Positions 16,820 through 26,172 of a stretch of DNA of 64,000 nt are shown piece after piece. Each line of letters opens with the position of its first letter. Position 1 is the first letter of the stretch. The stretch spans positions 310,001-374,000 of the forward strand of contig JADJHZ010000002.1 of NCBI GenBank assembly GCA_016707205.1. The letters are read 5' to 3'. The DNA comes from Haliscomenobacter sp. Lineage in GTDB: Bacteria > Bacteroidota > Bacteroidia > Chitinophagales > Saprospiraceae. The notes under the pieces are model-generated. The model made no database searches and was not told the origin of the DNA. It was given only the letters and a program-made list of their open reading frames with translations. The translations under genes and the position numbers were made by a program.

Positions 16820-18250
16820 TCAGAATTTAAAATTCCAGGTAATAGCCGGCAAAACCGGAAATAAGGACACCTGTTTGGCTTTAATCCCTTGAGGAATCTG
16901 AATACCCCCAATCTGATCTTCGTTCTCGAAAACCGGATCGAGGTAGATAAAAAATACGTTTCGCCGGTCGTAGGCATTAACCAAACTTAGCGTAAGATCG
17001 CTTTCTCCCCATTTTGGGAAAAACTTCCAAATCAGTCCGGCATCCAGGCGATGGTAATCCGGAAGCCTGAAATTGTTCCGGTCCTGAAATACGGGTACCA
17101 CGGTCTTCAACTCTGTACCTGCGACATCCTGGAAGGTCAGGCGCCCGACCGGCAGCCAACGCAGGTCGCCGGAGCCATAAACAAACGTTGCCGAGGCAGC
17201 CCATCGCTTGCTGATCTCCCAGAACAAGACTACCGAAAGGTCGTGCCGGCGGTCGTAGATAGGGGCAAACTGCCCCACCTGGGCAAACGAGCGGCTGGGA
17301 TCCAGGGGAGCAAAATCCTCCCGGATCACCCGGGCCAGCGTATAGCCAATCCATCCGGTGAGTTTACCAGTTTTCTTTTCCAGACCCAATTCCAATCCGT
17401 AAGCCCGCCCCCGGCCAATCGCAAATTCTTTCTCCAGTTCGTCATTGACAAAGATCTGGGCGCCGTCGACAAACTCGAGTTGCCGGTCAAGTTGTTTATA
17501 ATAGGTTTCCAGCTCTGCCGACCATCCGTTCCCCAAAAACCAGGCAAGCCCTATCGCCACCTGGTCCGAGCGCTGGGGCTGAACTTCGGCCGTCGAGGGA
17601 TACCAGACATCCGTGGGCAACGCCACTCCGGCATTTGCCACCAAGTGCAGGTATTGCACCATATGCGCATAGCTGGCTTTGAGACTGAGATTGTCCGTTA
17701 AAACAAAACGCGAGGAGATCCGGGGCTCCAACGCTTGATACGCGTTTCCCGAGGTTTGGAAACCGCTCCACCTAAACCCGGCCTGCAGAGCAAACCGGTC
17801 GCTTAGGTTCCAATCGTCCCACCAATAAGCGCCCCATTCCAGAGAGCGGTAATCCTTTCCGGCGGAGAAAGAAACCAGCCCGTCGTCGCTTCCTGCCCGC
17901 AGCTTGCCTACGGTGAACGCATGGCCGGTCAATTGCGCTCCAAAACGGAATTGATGCTGGTTATTGAGGGCATAGTAAAAATCCGCTTTGCCATTAATAT
18001 CCTGGATGTTGGATCCCAGGTTGGAGGAAAACCCCGTGACTTCGTTGCCAATATTATACTGGTAATCCGAAAAGGTTAACGTCGTATTGGAAAACAACCT
18101 GGATGAAAATACGTGGTTCCACCTTAAGGTTCCTGTCGCATTACCCCAGTCGAAGTTGAAATCAAACACATCGCCGTCAAAAGAAAATACATCCCGGCCA
18201 AAATATCCGCTGAGAAAGATCCGGTCTTTTTCTCCGAGCTGGAAATTCAC
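16820..18250 (-). pseudogene. TonB-dependent receptor, C-terminal beta-barrel part after frameshift
   Basis: 476 codons of outer-membrane beta-barrel, rich in aromatic alternating strands (SGYFGRDVFSFDGDVFDFNF), ending in Phe (NFKF) as barrel proteins do. Its apparent start is an internal GTG. The preceding coding sequence continues upstream in another frame at 18247-19167. Restoring one C in the run at forward 18328-18332 gives TRGVNRAQEASGSDANPIPN and NYYFYDLNAKVNFQLG, so the two pieces are one receptor of about 782 residues. Confidence 0.85.
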
Positions 18251-19167
18251 TTTCGCGTTGAGGTCGTAGAAGTAATAGTTCGGAATCGGATTCGCGTCGG
18301 AGCCGGAGGCTTCCTGCGCGCGGTTGACCCCCTGGTGATCAGGTCGACGTAGGTGCGCCGTCCGGAAACGATAAAAGAGGAGCGGTCCTTTTTTATGGGA
18401 CCTTCCAGGGTGAGCCGGGATGCCAGTAGGCCAATCCCTCCCGCTCCGGAAAATTCCTGGTTATTTCCATCCTGAAGCCGGACATCAATAACTGAAGAAA
18501 GGCGGCCACCGTATTGAGCGGGGAATCCTCCTTTATAGAGCTTCAAATCTTTAACCGCATCGGTATTAAAGGTGCTGAAAAAGCCGAACAGGTGATTGGG
18601 GTTATACACAACCGCTTCGTCGAGGACAAATAAATTCTGGTCGCTGCCGCCACCCCGGACAAAGAGTCCGGTTACCCCTTCAGCGCCCGAAGGAATTCCG
18701 GGTTTCAACTGAATGGCTTTCAGGATATCGGTTTCTCCCAACAGCACCGGGATCATTTTCACCTCTTTTGCCTGAATGACCTCGACGCTCATCTGCGGGT
18801 TGCGCACCTCTTCCCTCCCCCCCTGCGCCGTCACTTCCACGGTTTCCAATTCTACCCCGAATACCAGTTGAACGTCCAGGCGCATATCGGCGGATAACCG
18901 AACCCGCCTGGCCTGCGTTTGATAGCCTACAAAGCTAAACATCACATCGAGGGAATCTCCAGAAGGGAGAAGCAAGGAATAAAAGCCGTATTCGTTGGAA
19001 GACGTTCCCAACCCCAGGGAAGGTGCGGCGATGGATACCCCCGGAAGCGTTTCGCCATCTTCTGCGGAGCGTATCGTACCGTTGAGGCGAAAACCTGTCT
19101 GCGCAAAAACGCCGCTGGAGAAAAGAGCGCTCAGGCAAAAGAGGAGGATGAGGACGCGGTATGCCAT
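18247..19167 (-). pseudogene. TonB-dependent receptor, N-terminal part (signal, carboxypeptidase-like domain, plug)
   Basis: Start ATG at 19167 (MAYRVLILLFCLSALFSSG), a clear signal peptide; an upstream in-frame start would add 19 unlikely residues. Residues about 27-110 form a carboxypeptidase-regulatory-like beta-sandwich (LNGTIRSAEDGETLPGVSI). The plug domain follows, with SVEVIQAKEVKMIPVLLGET, LFVRGGGSDQNLFVLDEAVV and FPAQYGGRLSSVIDVRL. The frame is lost after RRTYVDLITRG at a run of five C on the forward strand, where six are expected. It pairs with the DUF4249 lipoprotein as an energy-dependent outer-membrane transporter of unknown ligand. Confidence 0.87.
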
Positions 19168-19231
19168 AAATAATTCATTTAGTAGCCCTGGAATAGGGCT
19201 GGATTGGGAAAAAGCTCCGCGCACATTTCCC

Positions 19232-19618
19232 TCAATTTAAAAGGAACGGAGCCACTAGCTGGAATTCCGGGATTTCTGCGGTAAACGACTCCTGGGAGTC
19301 CGAATGGATCATCTGATAGGCGCCTGCCATTTTACCCAATCCGGTGGAAATATGCGACCAGGAAACGTACTGGTGCGATTCGCCCGGCTGAAGTACCGGT
19401 TGCCGTCCGATCACGCCTTCTCCTTCTACTTCCCGGGCTGCCCCTGTAGACTCGGTGATTATCCAGTGCCTGCGCAAAAGCTGAACGGTTTGCTGCCCCA
19501 GGTTTTCGATCGTGATCCGGTAAGCAAAAATAAATTTATTCTCCAGTGGATTGGAATAATGCGCCTGATAGGCAGTTTCGACGCTTACCCGGATGCCGTT
19601 AGTAATCGAAGTTTCCAT
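19232..19618 (-). CDS. apaG: ApaG family protein
   Basis: 128 residues of FN3-like fold. The sequence runs ITNGIRVSVETAYQAHYSNP, FAYRITIENLGQQTVQLLRR, WIITESTGAAREVEGEGVIG, the conserved ApaG core. The protein is associated with Co/Mg homeostasis in enterobacteria, but its biochemical role is unsettled. I chose the ATG at 19618; the longer frame adds 24 poorly conserved residues. It lies 34 nt after gmk and is probably the last gene of a yicC-gmk-apaG unit. Confidence 0.9.
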   Translation of the reverse strand: METSITNGIRVSVETAYQAHYSNPLENKFIFAYRITIENLGQQTVQLLRRHWIITESTGAAREVEGEGVIGRQPVLQPGESHQYVSWSHISTGLGKMAGAYQMIHSDSQESFTAEIPEFQLVAPFLLN

Positions 19619-19652
19619 TATGAAGCGATTTCCTCCGGCTGAATTCAGAGGG

Positions 19653-20216
19653 TTAGGAGTCCAGCCAGGTGCGAACCAGATTTTCAGCATTCGCCAAGGC
19701 GACGCTCAACTCATCATTAACTATAACCCGACCGAATTTGTTTTCAAAAAGCAACTCTTCTTCCGCTTTGGCAATCCGCTCTTCGAGGGTTTTCCCCGAT
19801 TCGGTTTGCCTTTTGGTAAGCCGCTCCACCAGCGCTTCCTTCGAAGGAGGTTTAACGAAAATAGCCATTGCCTGCTCGGGGAAAGCCTGCTTGATGTTCA
19901 TAGCGCCCCGGACATCGATATCAAAAATGATGTCTTTCCCTTCAGCCCACAAACGCTCTACTTCCCGCTTCAACGTACCATAGTATTTACCTGGATATAC
20001 TTCCTCCCATTCCAGAAAATTACCCTGCCGGATGTTCTGCTCAAACTCCGCGACATCCATGAAATAATAGTCCTTGCCGTCTTCCTCGTGAGGCCGCCTG
20101 GGCCGCGTAGTAGCTGAAATAGAGAAGGCCAGATTTTCGAAAACCTCGAGAAGGCGCCGGACAATCGTTGTCTTTCCAGCGCCGGAAGGAGCAGTTAAAA
20201 TGATGAGCTTTCTCAT
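19653..20216 (-). CDS. gmk: Guanylate kinase
   Basis: 187 residues. It phosphorylates GMP to GDP with ATP. P-loop GAPSGAGKTT is at residues about 9-18, and the GMP-binding region includes SISATTRPRRPHEEDGKDYY. FDIDVRGAMNIKQAFP and the lid ERIAKAEEEL follow. Complete and of normal length. It follows yicC by 77 nt on the same strand, a widely conserved neighbourhood. Confidence 0.96.
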   Translation of the reverse strand: MRKLIILTAPSGAGKTTIVRRLLEVFENLAFSISATTRPRRPHEEDGKDYYFMDVAEFEQNIRQGNFLEWEEVYPGKYYGTLKREVERLWAEGKDIIFDIDVRGAMNIKQAFPEQAMAIFVKPPSKEALVERLTKRQTESGKTLEERIAKAEEELLFENKFGRVIVNDELSVALANAENLVRTWLDS

Positions 20217-20293
20217 GACAGATCGCTTTTACCGGTAAAGGTCTGAAGCTTTAACGATTTGGGAAAGAACAAAGAAACGCAGGCGGTGAAACG

Positions 20294-21169
20294 TTAGAGG
20301 CAGTTAGCGACTTGTTCCTTGATCTTTTCCAGCTCGTCCTTCATAACGACCACCATTTTCTGGATTTCAGAAGAATAAGATTTGGCGCCCAGCGTATTGA
20401 TTTCCCGCCCGATCTCCTGGGTTATAAAGGACAACTTCCTTCCTTTCTGGGTAGCCGGGCTGGCGAGTTCCTCCAGAAAAAAATGGCAATGCTGTCCAAG
20501 CCGGAGCTTCTCTTCGGAGATGTCCATTTTCTCGAGATAAAAAAGAATCTCCTGTTCGAAGCGGTTCTCGTCGATTTTCTCCTTGCCCAAATAATCTTCC
20601 AGGTTTTGATAGATGCGCTGGCGCAATTTGCTGATCCGTTCTTCTTCGAAAGGGGCAATCAACCCCAGGTGCTCCAGAATGATCCCAATGCGATGACCCA
20701 TATCCGCTTCGATGGATTTGCCTTCCGTCAGACGGAAACGTTCGAATTCAACCATGGCATCATCGATGAGTTGAAGAACGGTCTTCCATTCTTCCTCATC
20801 CACCAAATCGCCCGCGTTGGAAACCACATCCGGAAGCCGGAGCAGAGACTGTACGATATCCCCGGGAGGTATTCCCAGTTCGCTGGTCAGCTTGCTGAGT
20901 TCCTGGTAATACCGACGGAACAGGGTTGAATTGATCACCGAATTCTCATCTGCTTTAAGAGACTGGATCTCCAGGGTAAACTCAATTTTCCCCCTTTCCA
21001 GGCGGTCGCTTAGGATTTTCCGAATCTCCGGCTCTTTGTCCCGGTAATTTTGCGGCGCTTTGATTCGAACTTCCGTAAACTTACTGTTCAACGAGCGGAT
21101 CTCAACGGAGATGGATTTGTCTTGAACGGATTTGTTGACCCTCCCGAAGCCGGTCATAGATAAAAGCAT
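20294..21169 (-). CDS. YicC family endoribonuclease
   Basis: 291 residues. The opening MLLSMTGFGRV and SVEIRSLNSKFTEVRIKAP are diagnostic of YicC/YloC, as is the C-terminal GRKLSFITQEIGREINTLGA. E. coli YicC is an RNA endonuclease affecting small-RNA turnover. Complete length. First gene of the apparent yicC-gmk-apaG unit, transcribed away from the HU gene. Confidence 0.93.
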   Translation of the reverse strand: MLLSMTGFGRVNKSVQDKSISVEIRSLNSKFTEVRIKAPQNYRDKEPEIRKILSDRLERGKIEFTLEIQSLKADENSVINSTLFRRYYQELSKLTSELGIPPGDIVQSLLRLPDVVSNAGDLVDEEEWKTVLQLIDDAMVEFERFRLTEGKSIEADMGHRIGIILEHLGLIAPFEEERISKLRQRIYQNLEDYLGKEKIDENRFEQEILFYLEKMDISEEKLRLGQHCHFFLEELASPATQKGRKLSFITQEIGREINTLGAKSYSSEIQKMVVVMKDELEKIKEQVANCL

Positions 21170-21581
21170 GGAAACATGTTGAGTTGCAGACTCGGACCCT
21201 GGGTGCTCCCTGATCCGGGACCAACGTAATTAGGATTTAGGCTCCTTTTGAGCCCGGTTCTCTTGCGGGCTTAAAGATAAGTAAAGTTCCCTAAATCTAC
21301 CCGTTCCTTTGCAACACCATGGTTTCCGAATAAAAAAACAACCTGCTGAACGATTAAAAGTTTTTATTTTAAAACAATACTAAAAATAAAAACAACCTTT
21401 GTCGCAATGGACCCGTTCTTAGGGGAAGAAGAAGGAAACAAATCGTAATCTCTTGAAAATTAACCTAAACTGAGTAAAGAAATTTTAAGTTTTCTTTCAA
21501 TTTATGTGGAAAATTTAGAAATTTGCATCTCTTAAGCTGAAGAGAATATTACTATAACTTATTATAAACCAACAGATAACG
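21170..21581. other. Divergent intergenic region, yicC / HU
   Basis: 412 bp without a credible gene, strongly AT-rich from about 21340. A small hairpin AGCCCG/CGGGCT at 21251-21271 could lie in the yicC leader. No T-run follows it on either strand. The remainder probably holds promoters for both genes. I find no clear full Bacteroidota promoter and no riboswitch-like fold. Confidence 0.5.
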
Positions 21582-21905
21582 ATGAGAAAAGCTGATCTCG
21601 TTGCTGCGATATCCGAAAAAACAGGCGTTCCTAAAGTAGACGTACTGGTTGCACTGGAAACGTTTTTCAAAGAGGTCAAAGGGTCTCTCTCCCAAGGGGA
21701 AAACGTTTACATTCGGGGATTTGGCAGCTTTGTCATCAAGAGGAGAGCAAAAAAAATTGGCCGCCATATCAAGAGGAATGAGGCGATCGAGATTCCGGAG
21801 CATTTTATTCCTTCCTTCAAACCTGCCAAAGTTTTTGTTGAACAGGTAAAAAGTCAGGTGACTTCCCTTCCAAAGGATTCCCTTGAAGAGGACGACGACG
21901 AGTAA
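21582..21905 (+). CDS. HU/IHF family DNA-binding protein
   Basis: 107 residues. MRKADLVAAISEKTGVPKVD is the helical dimerisation part. VYIRGFGSFVIKRRAKKIGR contains the beta-arm signature, and IEIPEHFIPSFKPAK is the conserved end of the core. An acidic tail (SLEEDDDE) follows, about 10 residues longer than E. coli HU. It bends and compacts DNA as a dimer. Followed after 32 nt by a TPR protein, probably co-transcribed. Confidence 0.94.
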   Translation: MRKADLVAAISEKTGVPKVDVLVALETFFKEVKGSLSQGENVYIRGFGSFVIKRRAKKIGRHIKRNEAIEIPEHFIPSFKPAKVFVEQVKSQVTSLPKDSLEEDDDE

Positions 21906-21937
21906 CCTTTTTGCGCGACCGCTTTAACCTGCTATAC

Positions 21938-22726
21938 ATGACCAAGCCACAGCTGATTGTTATTGGGATTTCCATAGTGTCAACCCTGGCCATTTATCTC
22001 GGGTGCGAAACGGTCCCAAAATCTTTCAAGAATCTGGAAAAGTCCAGATCGTTCTCTGTGGAACAAACGGATATTCAGGTTTTACTCCAGGAGGCCAAAT
22101 CCCGTCACCCTCAGGCCCAGCTTTTGGTTTTGGAAGAAATGCAACACGGGCTGGAGAACCCGGGGCCGGACAGCAACCGGATAGAAATCCTGAAACAGCT
22201 TTCCGGCCAGTGGTTTGGTTTGAAAGAATACGCTATTGCTGGATTTTACGCATCCCAAATAGCGGAAATAGCTCCTTCGGGTGAAAGCTGGTCGATTGCG
22301 GGCGCTACGTATGCCATCGGTTTGCAGCAAAGCCAGGAAGAATCAATCAGTGGATTTTGTGCCAAGCGCGCTATTCAGGCTTTTGAAAACGCTATTTCGC
22401 TGGAACCTGCCGAGTTAACCCACAAAATTAACCTGGCTCTGGTTCTGACGGACCGCCCTCCCGAGGACAACCCCATGAAAGGGATTCAGATGCTCCTGGA
22501 CCTCAATCAGAATAATCCCGACCAGCCGGGTGTTCTGTTTCACCTTGGCCGCCTTGCCATGCGCACCGGGCAATTTGACAAAGCGGCAGAACGGCTGGAA
22601 AAAACCGTTTCTCTGGACCCTGCGCGTAGCGAAGCGTTTTGCCTCCTCGCTCAGGCTTATCAAGAACTGGGCCAACCCGGAAAAGCGGCTGAAGCTCAGA
22701 AAAAATGCGAGAATAACCCGCTTTAG
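21938..22726 (+). CDS. TPR repeat protein with N-terminal membrane anchor
   Basis: 262 residues from ATG 21938 (MTKPQLIVIGISIVSTLAIY), a single hydrophobic segment near the N-terminus, so it is membrane-anchored or exported. At least two to three TPRs occupy residues about 160-262, including VLFHLGRLAMRTGQFDKAAE and AFCLLAQAYQELGQPGKAAE. The family has no known enzymatic role. It sits between HU and the COX24-like ribosomal gene. An upstream TTG at 21911 is a possible but weaker start. Confidence 0.82.
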   Translation: MTKPQLIVIGISIVSTLAIYLGCETVPKSFKNLEKSRSFSVEQTDIQVLLQEAKSRHPQAQLLVLEEMQHGLENPGPDSNRIEILKQLSGQWFGLKEYAIAGFYASQIAEIAPSGESWSIAGATYAIGLQQSQEESISGFCAKRAIQAFENAISLEPAELTHKINLALVLTDRPPEDNPMKGIQMLLDLNQNNPDQPGVLFHLGRLAMRTGQFDKAAERLEKTVSLDPARSEAFCLLAQAYQELGQPGKAAEAQKKCENNPL

Positions 22727-22768
22727 GGAATAAGGAAATAGATTATTTAATTTAAAAAACGACGTGGT

Positions 22769-22864
22769 ATGCCATGTGGAAAGAAGCGTAAAAGACATAA
22801 GATCGCTACGCACAAACGCAAAAAACGCCTGCGCAAGAATCGCCATAAGAAGAAAAACCGATAG
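22769..22864 (+). CDS. AURKAIP1/COX24-like small basic protein (bS22-type ribosomal protein)
   Basis: 31 codons, ATG to TAG: MPCGKKRKRHKIATHKRKKR then LRKNRHKKKNR. Almost two thirds of the residues are Lys, Arg or His. The KKRKRHKxATHKRKKRLRKN pattern is the COX24/AURKAIP1 family seen as tiny ribosomal-associated proteins in many Bacteroidota; mycobacterial bS22 belongs to the same domain family. It probably sits on the small subunit near the decoding region, by analogy. It is 42 nt after the TPR gene and before a terminator, so it is likely the last gene of the HU-TPR transcript. Too short for routine gene calling. Confidence 0.85.
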   Translation: MPCGKKRKRHKIATHKRKKRLRKNRHKKKNR

Positions 22865-23191
22865 TCATTCATCATGGCTTCGGAAGACCATATGGTTTCT
22901 TTTTCAGCACATGCTATGTGCCTGAAGCTCTGCACTAATCCCAGATTGCCAATGCTTGTAATTGGCAATCTGGTCTTTGTGTTTTAAACAAGACAGAAGG
23001 CCTTGTTCCTAAACACTCATTTTGGTAAAGAACAAACTCCGCCTGGATTTTTCTTTTGAAGAAAACCCCTGAAATGAATGAATTGAGCTGTTCTTTATCC
23101 ATACCAAAGTGCGCGTCTTTTTCCTTCCGTCTCCTTCTGGCTTGCCTGTGCTTCGGAACCTGAGTTTCCGTTGCCTCTAATCTTGATCCCT
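22865..23191. other. Intergenic region with terminator, COX24-like / rng
   Basis: 327 bp. It contains the hairpin annotated separately at 22941-22973. The other 220 bp before the RNase G gene show no credible open frame and presumably hold its promoter and leader. No other structure was recognised. Confidence 0.5.
22941..22973 (+). terminator. Intrinsic terminator after COX24-like gene
   Basis: Perfect 13 bp arms CCAGATTGCCAAT and its complement at 22941-22953 and 22961-22973 with a 7 nt loop, followed by a T-rich stretch (TCTTTGTGTTTT). It ends the HU-TPR-COX24-like transcript. Confidence 0.8.
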
Positions 23192-24745
23192 GTGGAAAAA
23201 GAACTTATTATTTCTTCCACTCCTACCGATGTGGAGATTGCGCTTTTGGAAAATTCCCTGTTAGTGGAACTGCACTACCAAAAGACCAATACCAATTTTA
23301 CGGTAGGAGATATTTTCCTCGGCAAGGTCAACCGCCTAATGCCCGGGCTCAACGCGGCCTTTGTCAATATTGGCCATAAAAAGGACGCCTTTCTTCACTA
23401 TACCGACTTGGGGCCAAAACTCCGGTCTCTGTTGAAGTTTACCAATGCCGCCGTTTCGGGCAGTCAAAGTAATTCCAAGCTCGATACCTTCCAGTTGGAA
23501 CCCGATATCATCAAAACGGGGAAAATAGACCAGGTTCTGGGCAAGCGTCAACAGGTATTGGTACAGATCCTAAAAGAGCCCATCTCTACTAAAGGGCCTC
23601 GTCTAAGTTGCGAAATTACCATCCCTGGCCGCTTCCTCGTTCTGACGCCCTTTACCGATATTGTCGCCGTTTCCAAAAAAATTGCGAACCCGGAAGAAAG
23701 GAAACGGTTAAAAACCCTTATCGAAAGCATCCGCCCGAAAAACTTCGGAGTGATTGTGCGCACCGCAGCTGAAGGAAAAAAAGTAGCGGATTTGCACGAA
23801 GAACTAACTATCATGACCAGAAAATGGGACGAAATGTTCCAGCAAATGGTCCAGGCCAAACCGCCTGTGAAACTGCTCAGCGAACTGGACAAAACATCCA
23901 GCATCCTGCGCGATCTCCTGAGCGATTCCTTCAACCGCATCGTGGTCGACGACCGCGAACTGTACCAAAATATCCGGAACTTTCTCGCTTCCATTGCGCC
24001 CGATCAGATCGATATCGTTACGCACTACAAAGGAGCCAAGCCCGTTTTTGAAGCATACGGGGTCAGTAAACAAATCAAATCGTCGTTCGGCAAAACGGCG
24101 ACGATGCCCAGCAGCGCCTACCTGGTCATTGAACATACCGAGGCGATGCACGTCATCGACGTAAACAGCGGCCATAAAATTGGAAGTTCCTCTGCTGATG
24201 ACACGGTGCTTCGGGTCAACATGGAAGCGGCAGAAGAAATCGCCCGTCAGTTGCGCCTCAGGGATATCGGAGGATTGATCATCGTCGATTTCATCGACAT
24301 GAAACATCCCGAACACAAGAAAGAACTGCTCAGGGCCATGCGCAATGCCATGAAAAAAGACAGGGCCCAGCACACAGTACTCCCATTGAGCAAGTTTGGC
24401 CTGATGCAGATAACCCGGCAAAGGGTACGCCCGGAAGTCAAAATCGACACTACAGAAATTTGCCCCACCTGCAATGGCACCGGCAAAATGAACGCCCCTA
24501 TTCTGGTGATCGACGAAATAACACGAGATCTGAATTTCATCCATCAATCCCGCCCCAAATCCAAAATAAAACTCGTCGTCCATCCTTTCGTGGAAGCCTA
24601 TCTGAAAAAAGGGTTCCCCAACCTCCAATGGAAATGGTACTTCGAACATTTTCAGTGGATCTCCGTAAAGGCCGACCACAACTACCATATCACGAAATAC
24701 CGTTTCTTTGACGAAAACGACGATGAGATTCGCTTAAACAATTAA
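23192..24745 (+). CDS. rng: Ribonuclease E/G family protein (RNase G)
   Basis: 517 residues. Single-strand endoribonuclease of rRNA maturation and mRNA decay. It has an N-terminal S1-containing region (FLGKVNRLMPGLNAAFVNIG), the catalytic metal-binding stretch HVIDVNSGH, and GGLIIVDFIDM. The zinc-link CPTCNGTG has Cys424 and Cys427, needed for dimer pairing. There is no C-terminal degradosome scaffold, so it is RNase G-like rather than RNase E-like. The start is best placed at GTG 23192 (EKELIISSTPTDVEIALLE), where relatives begin; an upstream TTG at 23171 would add seven residues. Confidence 0.94.
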   Translation: MEKELIISSTPTDVEIALLENSLLVELHYQKTNTNFTVGDIFLGKVNRLMPGLNAAFVNIGHKKDAFLHYTDLGPKLRSLLKFTNAAVSGSQSNSKLDTFQLEPDIIKTGKIDQVLGKRQQVLVQILKEPISTKGPRLSCEITIPGRFLVLTPFTDIVAVSKKIANPEERKRLKTLIESIRPKNFGVIVRTAAEGKKVADLHEELTIMTRKWDEMFQQMVQAKPPVKLLSELDKTSSILRDLLSDSFNRIVVDDRELYQNIRNFLASIAPDQIDIVTHYKGAKPVFEAYGVSKQIKSSFGKTATMPSSAYLVIEHTEAMHVIDVNSGHKIGSSSADDTVLRVNMEAAEEIARQLRLRDIGGLIIVDFIDMKHPEHKKELLRAMRNAMKKDRAQHTVLPLSKFGLMQITRQRVRPEVKIDTTEICPTCNGTGKMNAPILVIDEITRDLNFIHQSRPKSKIKLVVHPFVEAYLKKGFPNLQWKWYFEHFQWISVKADHNYHITKYRFFDENDDEIRLNN

Positions 24746-24930
24746 AATTCCCGTCTTGGGGGTAATTTTAATAAAATATAACCCCATGTAGGCCCCAGGA
24801 GAGGTAGTGCCCGAATTTCAAAAGGAACGTCCTCTCCTCCGGCCATGGGGCAACCGCAGGTCCTGCAACCAGAAAGAAACAGCATTCCGGCCCATACAGC
24901 CGCCCAAACCAACCGCTTGCTTTTTCTCAT
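24742..24930 (-). CDS. Putative small lipoprotein
   Basis: 62 codons from ATG. Residues 1-22 (KRLVWAAVWAGMLFLSGC) are a convincing lipoprotein signal with lipobox LSGC. The next residues, RTCGCPMAGG, resemble the Cys-rich start of tiny lipoproteins seen in Bacteroidota genomes. The remaining 30 residues show no domain. It is divergent from the glycosyltransferase (40 nt apart), and its last 4 nt overlap the end of rng. Real translation is plausible but unproven. Confidence 0.45.
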   Translation of the reverse strand: MRKSKRLVWAAVWAGMLFLSGCRTCGCPMAGGEDVPFEIRALPLLGPTWGYILLKLPPRREF

Positions 24931-24970
24931 AAACTTTACCCTTTTTGCTTACGTATACTTCTTATGCAAT

Positions 24971-26053
24971 ATGGCAAAAAAAAGAATACTAGTCGCCCCC
25001 CTGGATTGGGGCCTCGGCCATGCCTCCCGTAGTATTGCTGTCATCAAAGCATTGCTGGCCCGCGAAGTAGACGTACTTCTGGGATCTTACGGCAGGCCCC
25101 TGGCCTTGTTACGCCGGGAATTTCCCCAGTTGGAATCGATCGAATTGCCGCCCTACGATGTGAAGTACCCTACCGGCAATATCTATTTCAACGTCGCCAT
25201 CCAACTCCCCCAGATTTTAAAGGCAATGGCCCAGGAAAACCGCATCGTTGCCGGCCTGGTGAATAAGAAACAACTGGATGGAATTATTTCCGATCACCGG
25301 CTGGGCTGCCGCAATCCGGGGGTTCCTTCGGTCGTCATTGCCCATCAACTGCACCTTAGGCTGAAGTATCCCTGGTTGCGATGGCCGGTCAGGGAGTTTC
25401 ATTATGGCATATTAAGGAGGTTTGACGAGGTCTGGATTCCAGATTATGAAGCTACGGAAGACAGCCTTGCCGGTAACCTCGATCATCCTCCTGTTCCGGC
25501 GCCCCCTGCAACCTATATCGGCCCTTTGTCCAGGATCGGTTACCGGGAAACTCCTTCAGCGTACGACGCGTTTATCCTGCTCTCAGGCCCCGAGCCGCAG
25601 CGCACCCGCCTCGAGGAGGTATTGCTTAAACAAGCTGTGCAGTTGGAAGGTAACATCTTGCTGGTTCAAGGTAAAACCGACGTGGAACAACAAGCCCGCC
25701 AAGAGGGTAATGTGGAAATCATTCCCTACCTGACCTCTGCGGATCTCGAAGAAAAACTAGCCGCCAGTAAAATAGTGATTTGCCGCTCGGGCTACAGTAC
25801 CTTGATGGACTTGGCTTCTTGCCGTAAAAAAGCGCTGCTTGTCCCCACTCCAGGGCAGACCGAACAGGAGTATCTTTCAGACTATCTTCAGCAGAAAGGG
25901 TTCTTTCTTTCTAAAAACCAATTGGAAATCAATCTTTCTGTCCATCTTCCGGAAGCTTTGGAGTATAAAGGCTTCCCTCCTGCACCGCCCGGACCCTCCT
26001 TGCTCGAGAGTGCATTGGATGGGTTCCTTAAGCGGGTGGAAGCAGCCTCCTAA
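24971..26053 (+). CDS. MurG-like glycosyltransferase family protein
   Basis: 360 residues, GT-B fold. The N-terminal acceptor domain starts KKRILVAPLDWGLGHASRSI, a glycine-rich loop like that of GT28 enzymes. The C-terminal donor domain has IPYLTSADLEEKLAASKIVI then CRSGYSTLMDLASCRKKALL and VPTPGQTEQEYLSDYL, the UDP-sugar binding region. Substrates are unknown. It is too diverged to be MurG itself and has no cell-wall gene neighbours. I start at ATG 24971; the longer frame would add 42 residues that overlap the opposite lipoprotein. Confidence 0.85.
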   Translation: MAKKRILVAPLDWGLGHASRSIAVIKALLAREVDVLLGSYGRPLALLRREFPQLESIELPPYDVKYPTGNIYFNVAIQLPQILKAMAQENRIVAGLVNKKQLDGIISDHRLGCRNPGVPSVVIAHQLHLRLKYPWLRWPVREFHYGILRRFDEVWIPDYEATEDSLAGNLDHPPVPAPPATYIGPLSRIGYRETPSAYDAFILLSGPEPQRTRLEEVLLKQAVQLEGNILLVQGKTDVEQQARQEGNVEIIPYLTSADLEEKLAASKIVICRSGYSTLMDLASCRKKALLVPTPGQTEQEYLSDYLQQKGFFLSKNQLEINLSVHLPEALEYKGFPPAPPGPSLLESALDGFLKRVEAAS

Positions 26054-26172
26054 GGCGTTCTTTGCTTCAGGCAGCAGATGGGGCTATATTTCAGACTTAT
26101 TGCGGTGGGAATCAGCGCGGGTCAAAAGGGCTCTTTTCTGCCCAAACGAGGTCATAGGGGATACCCGGCCGG

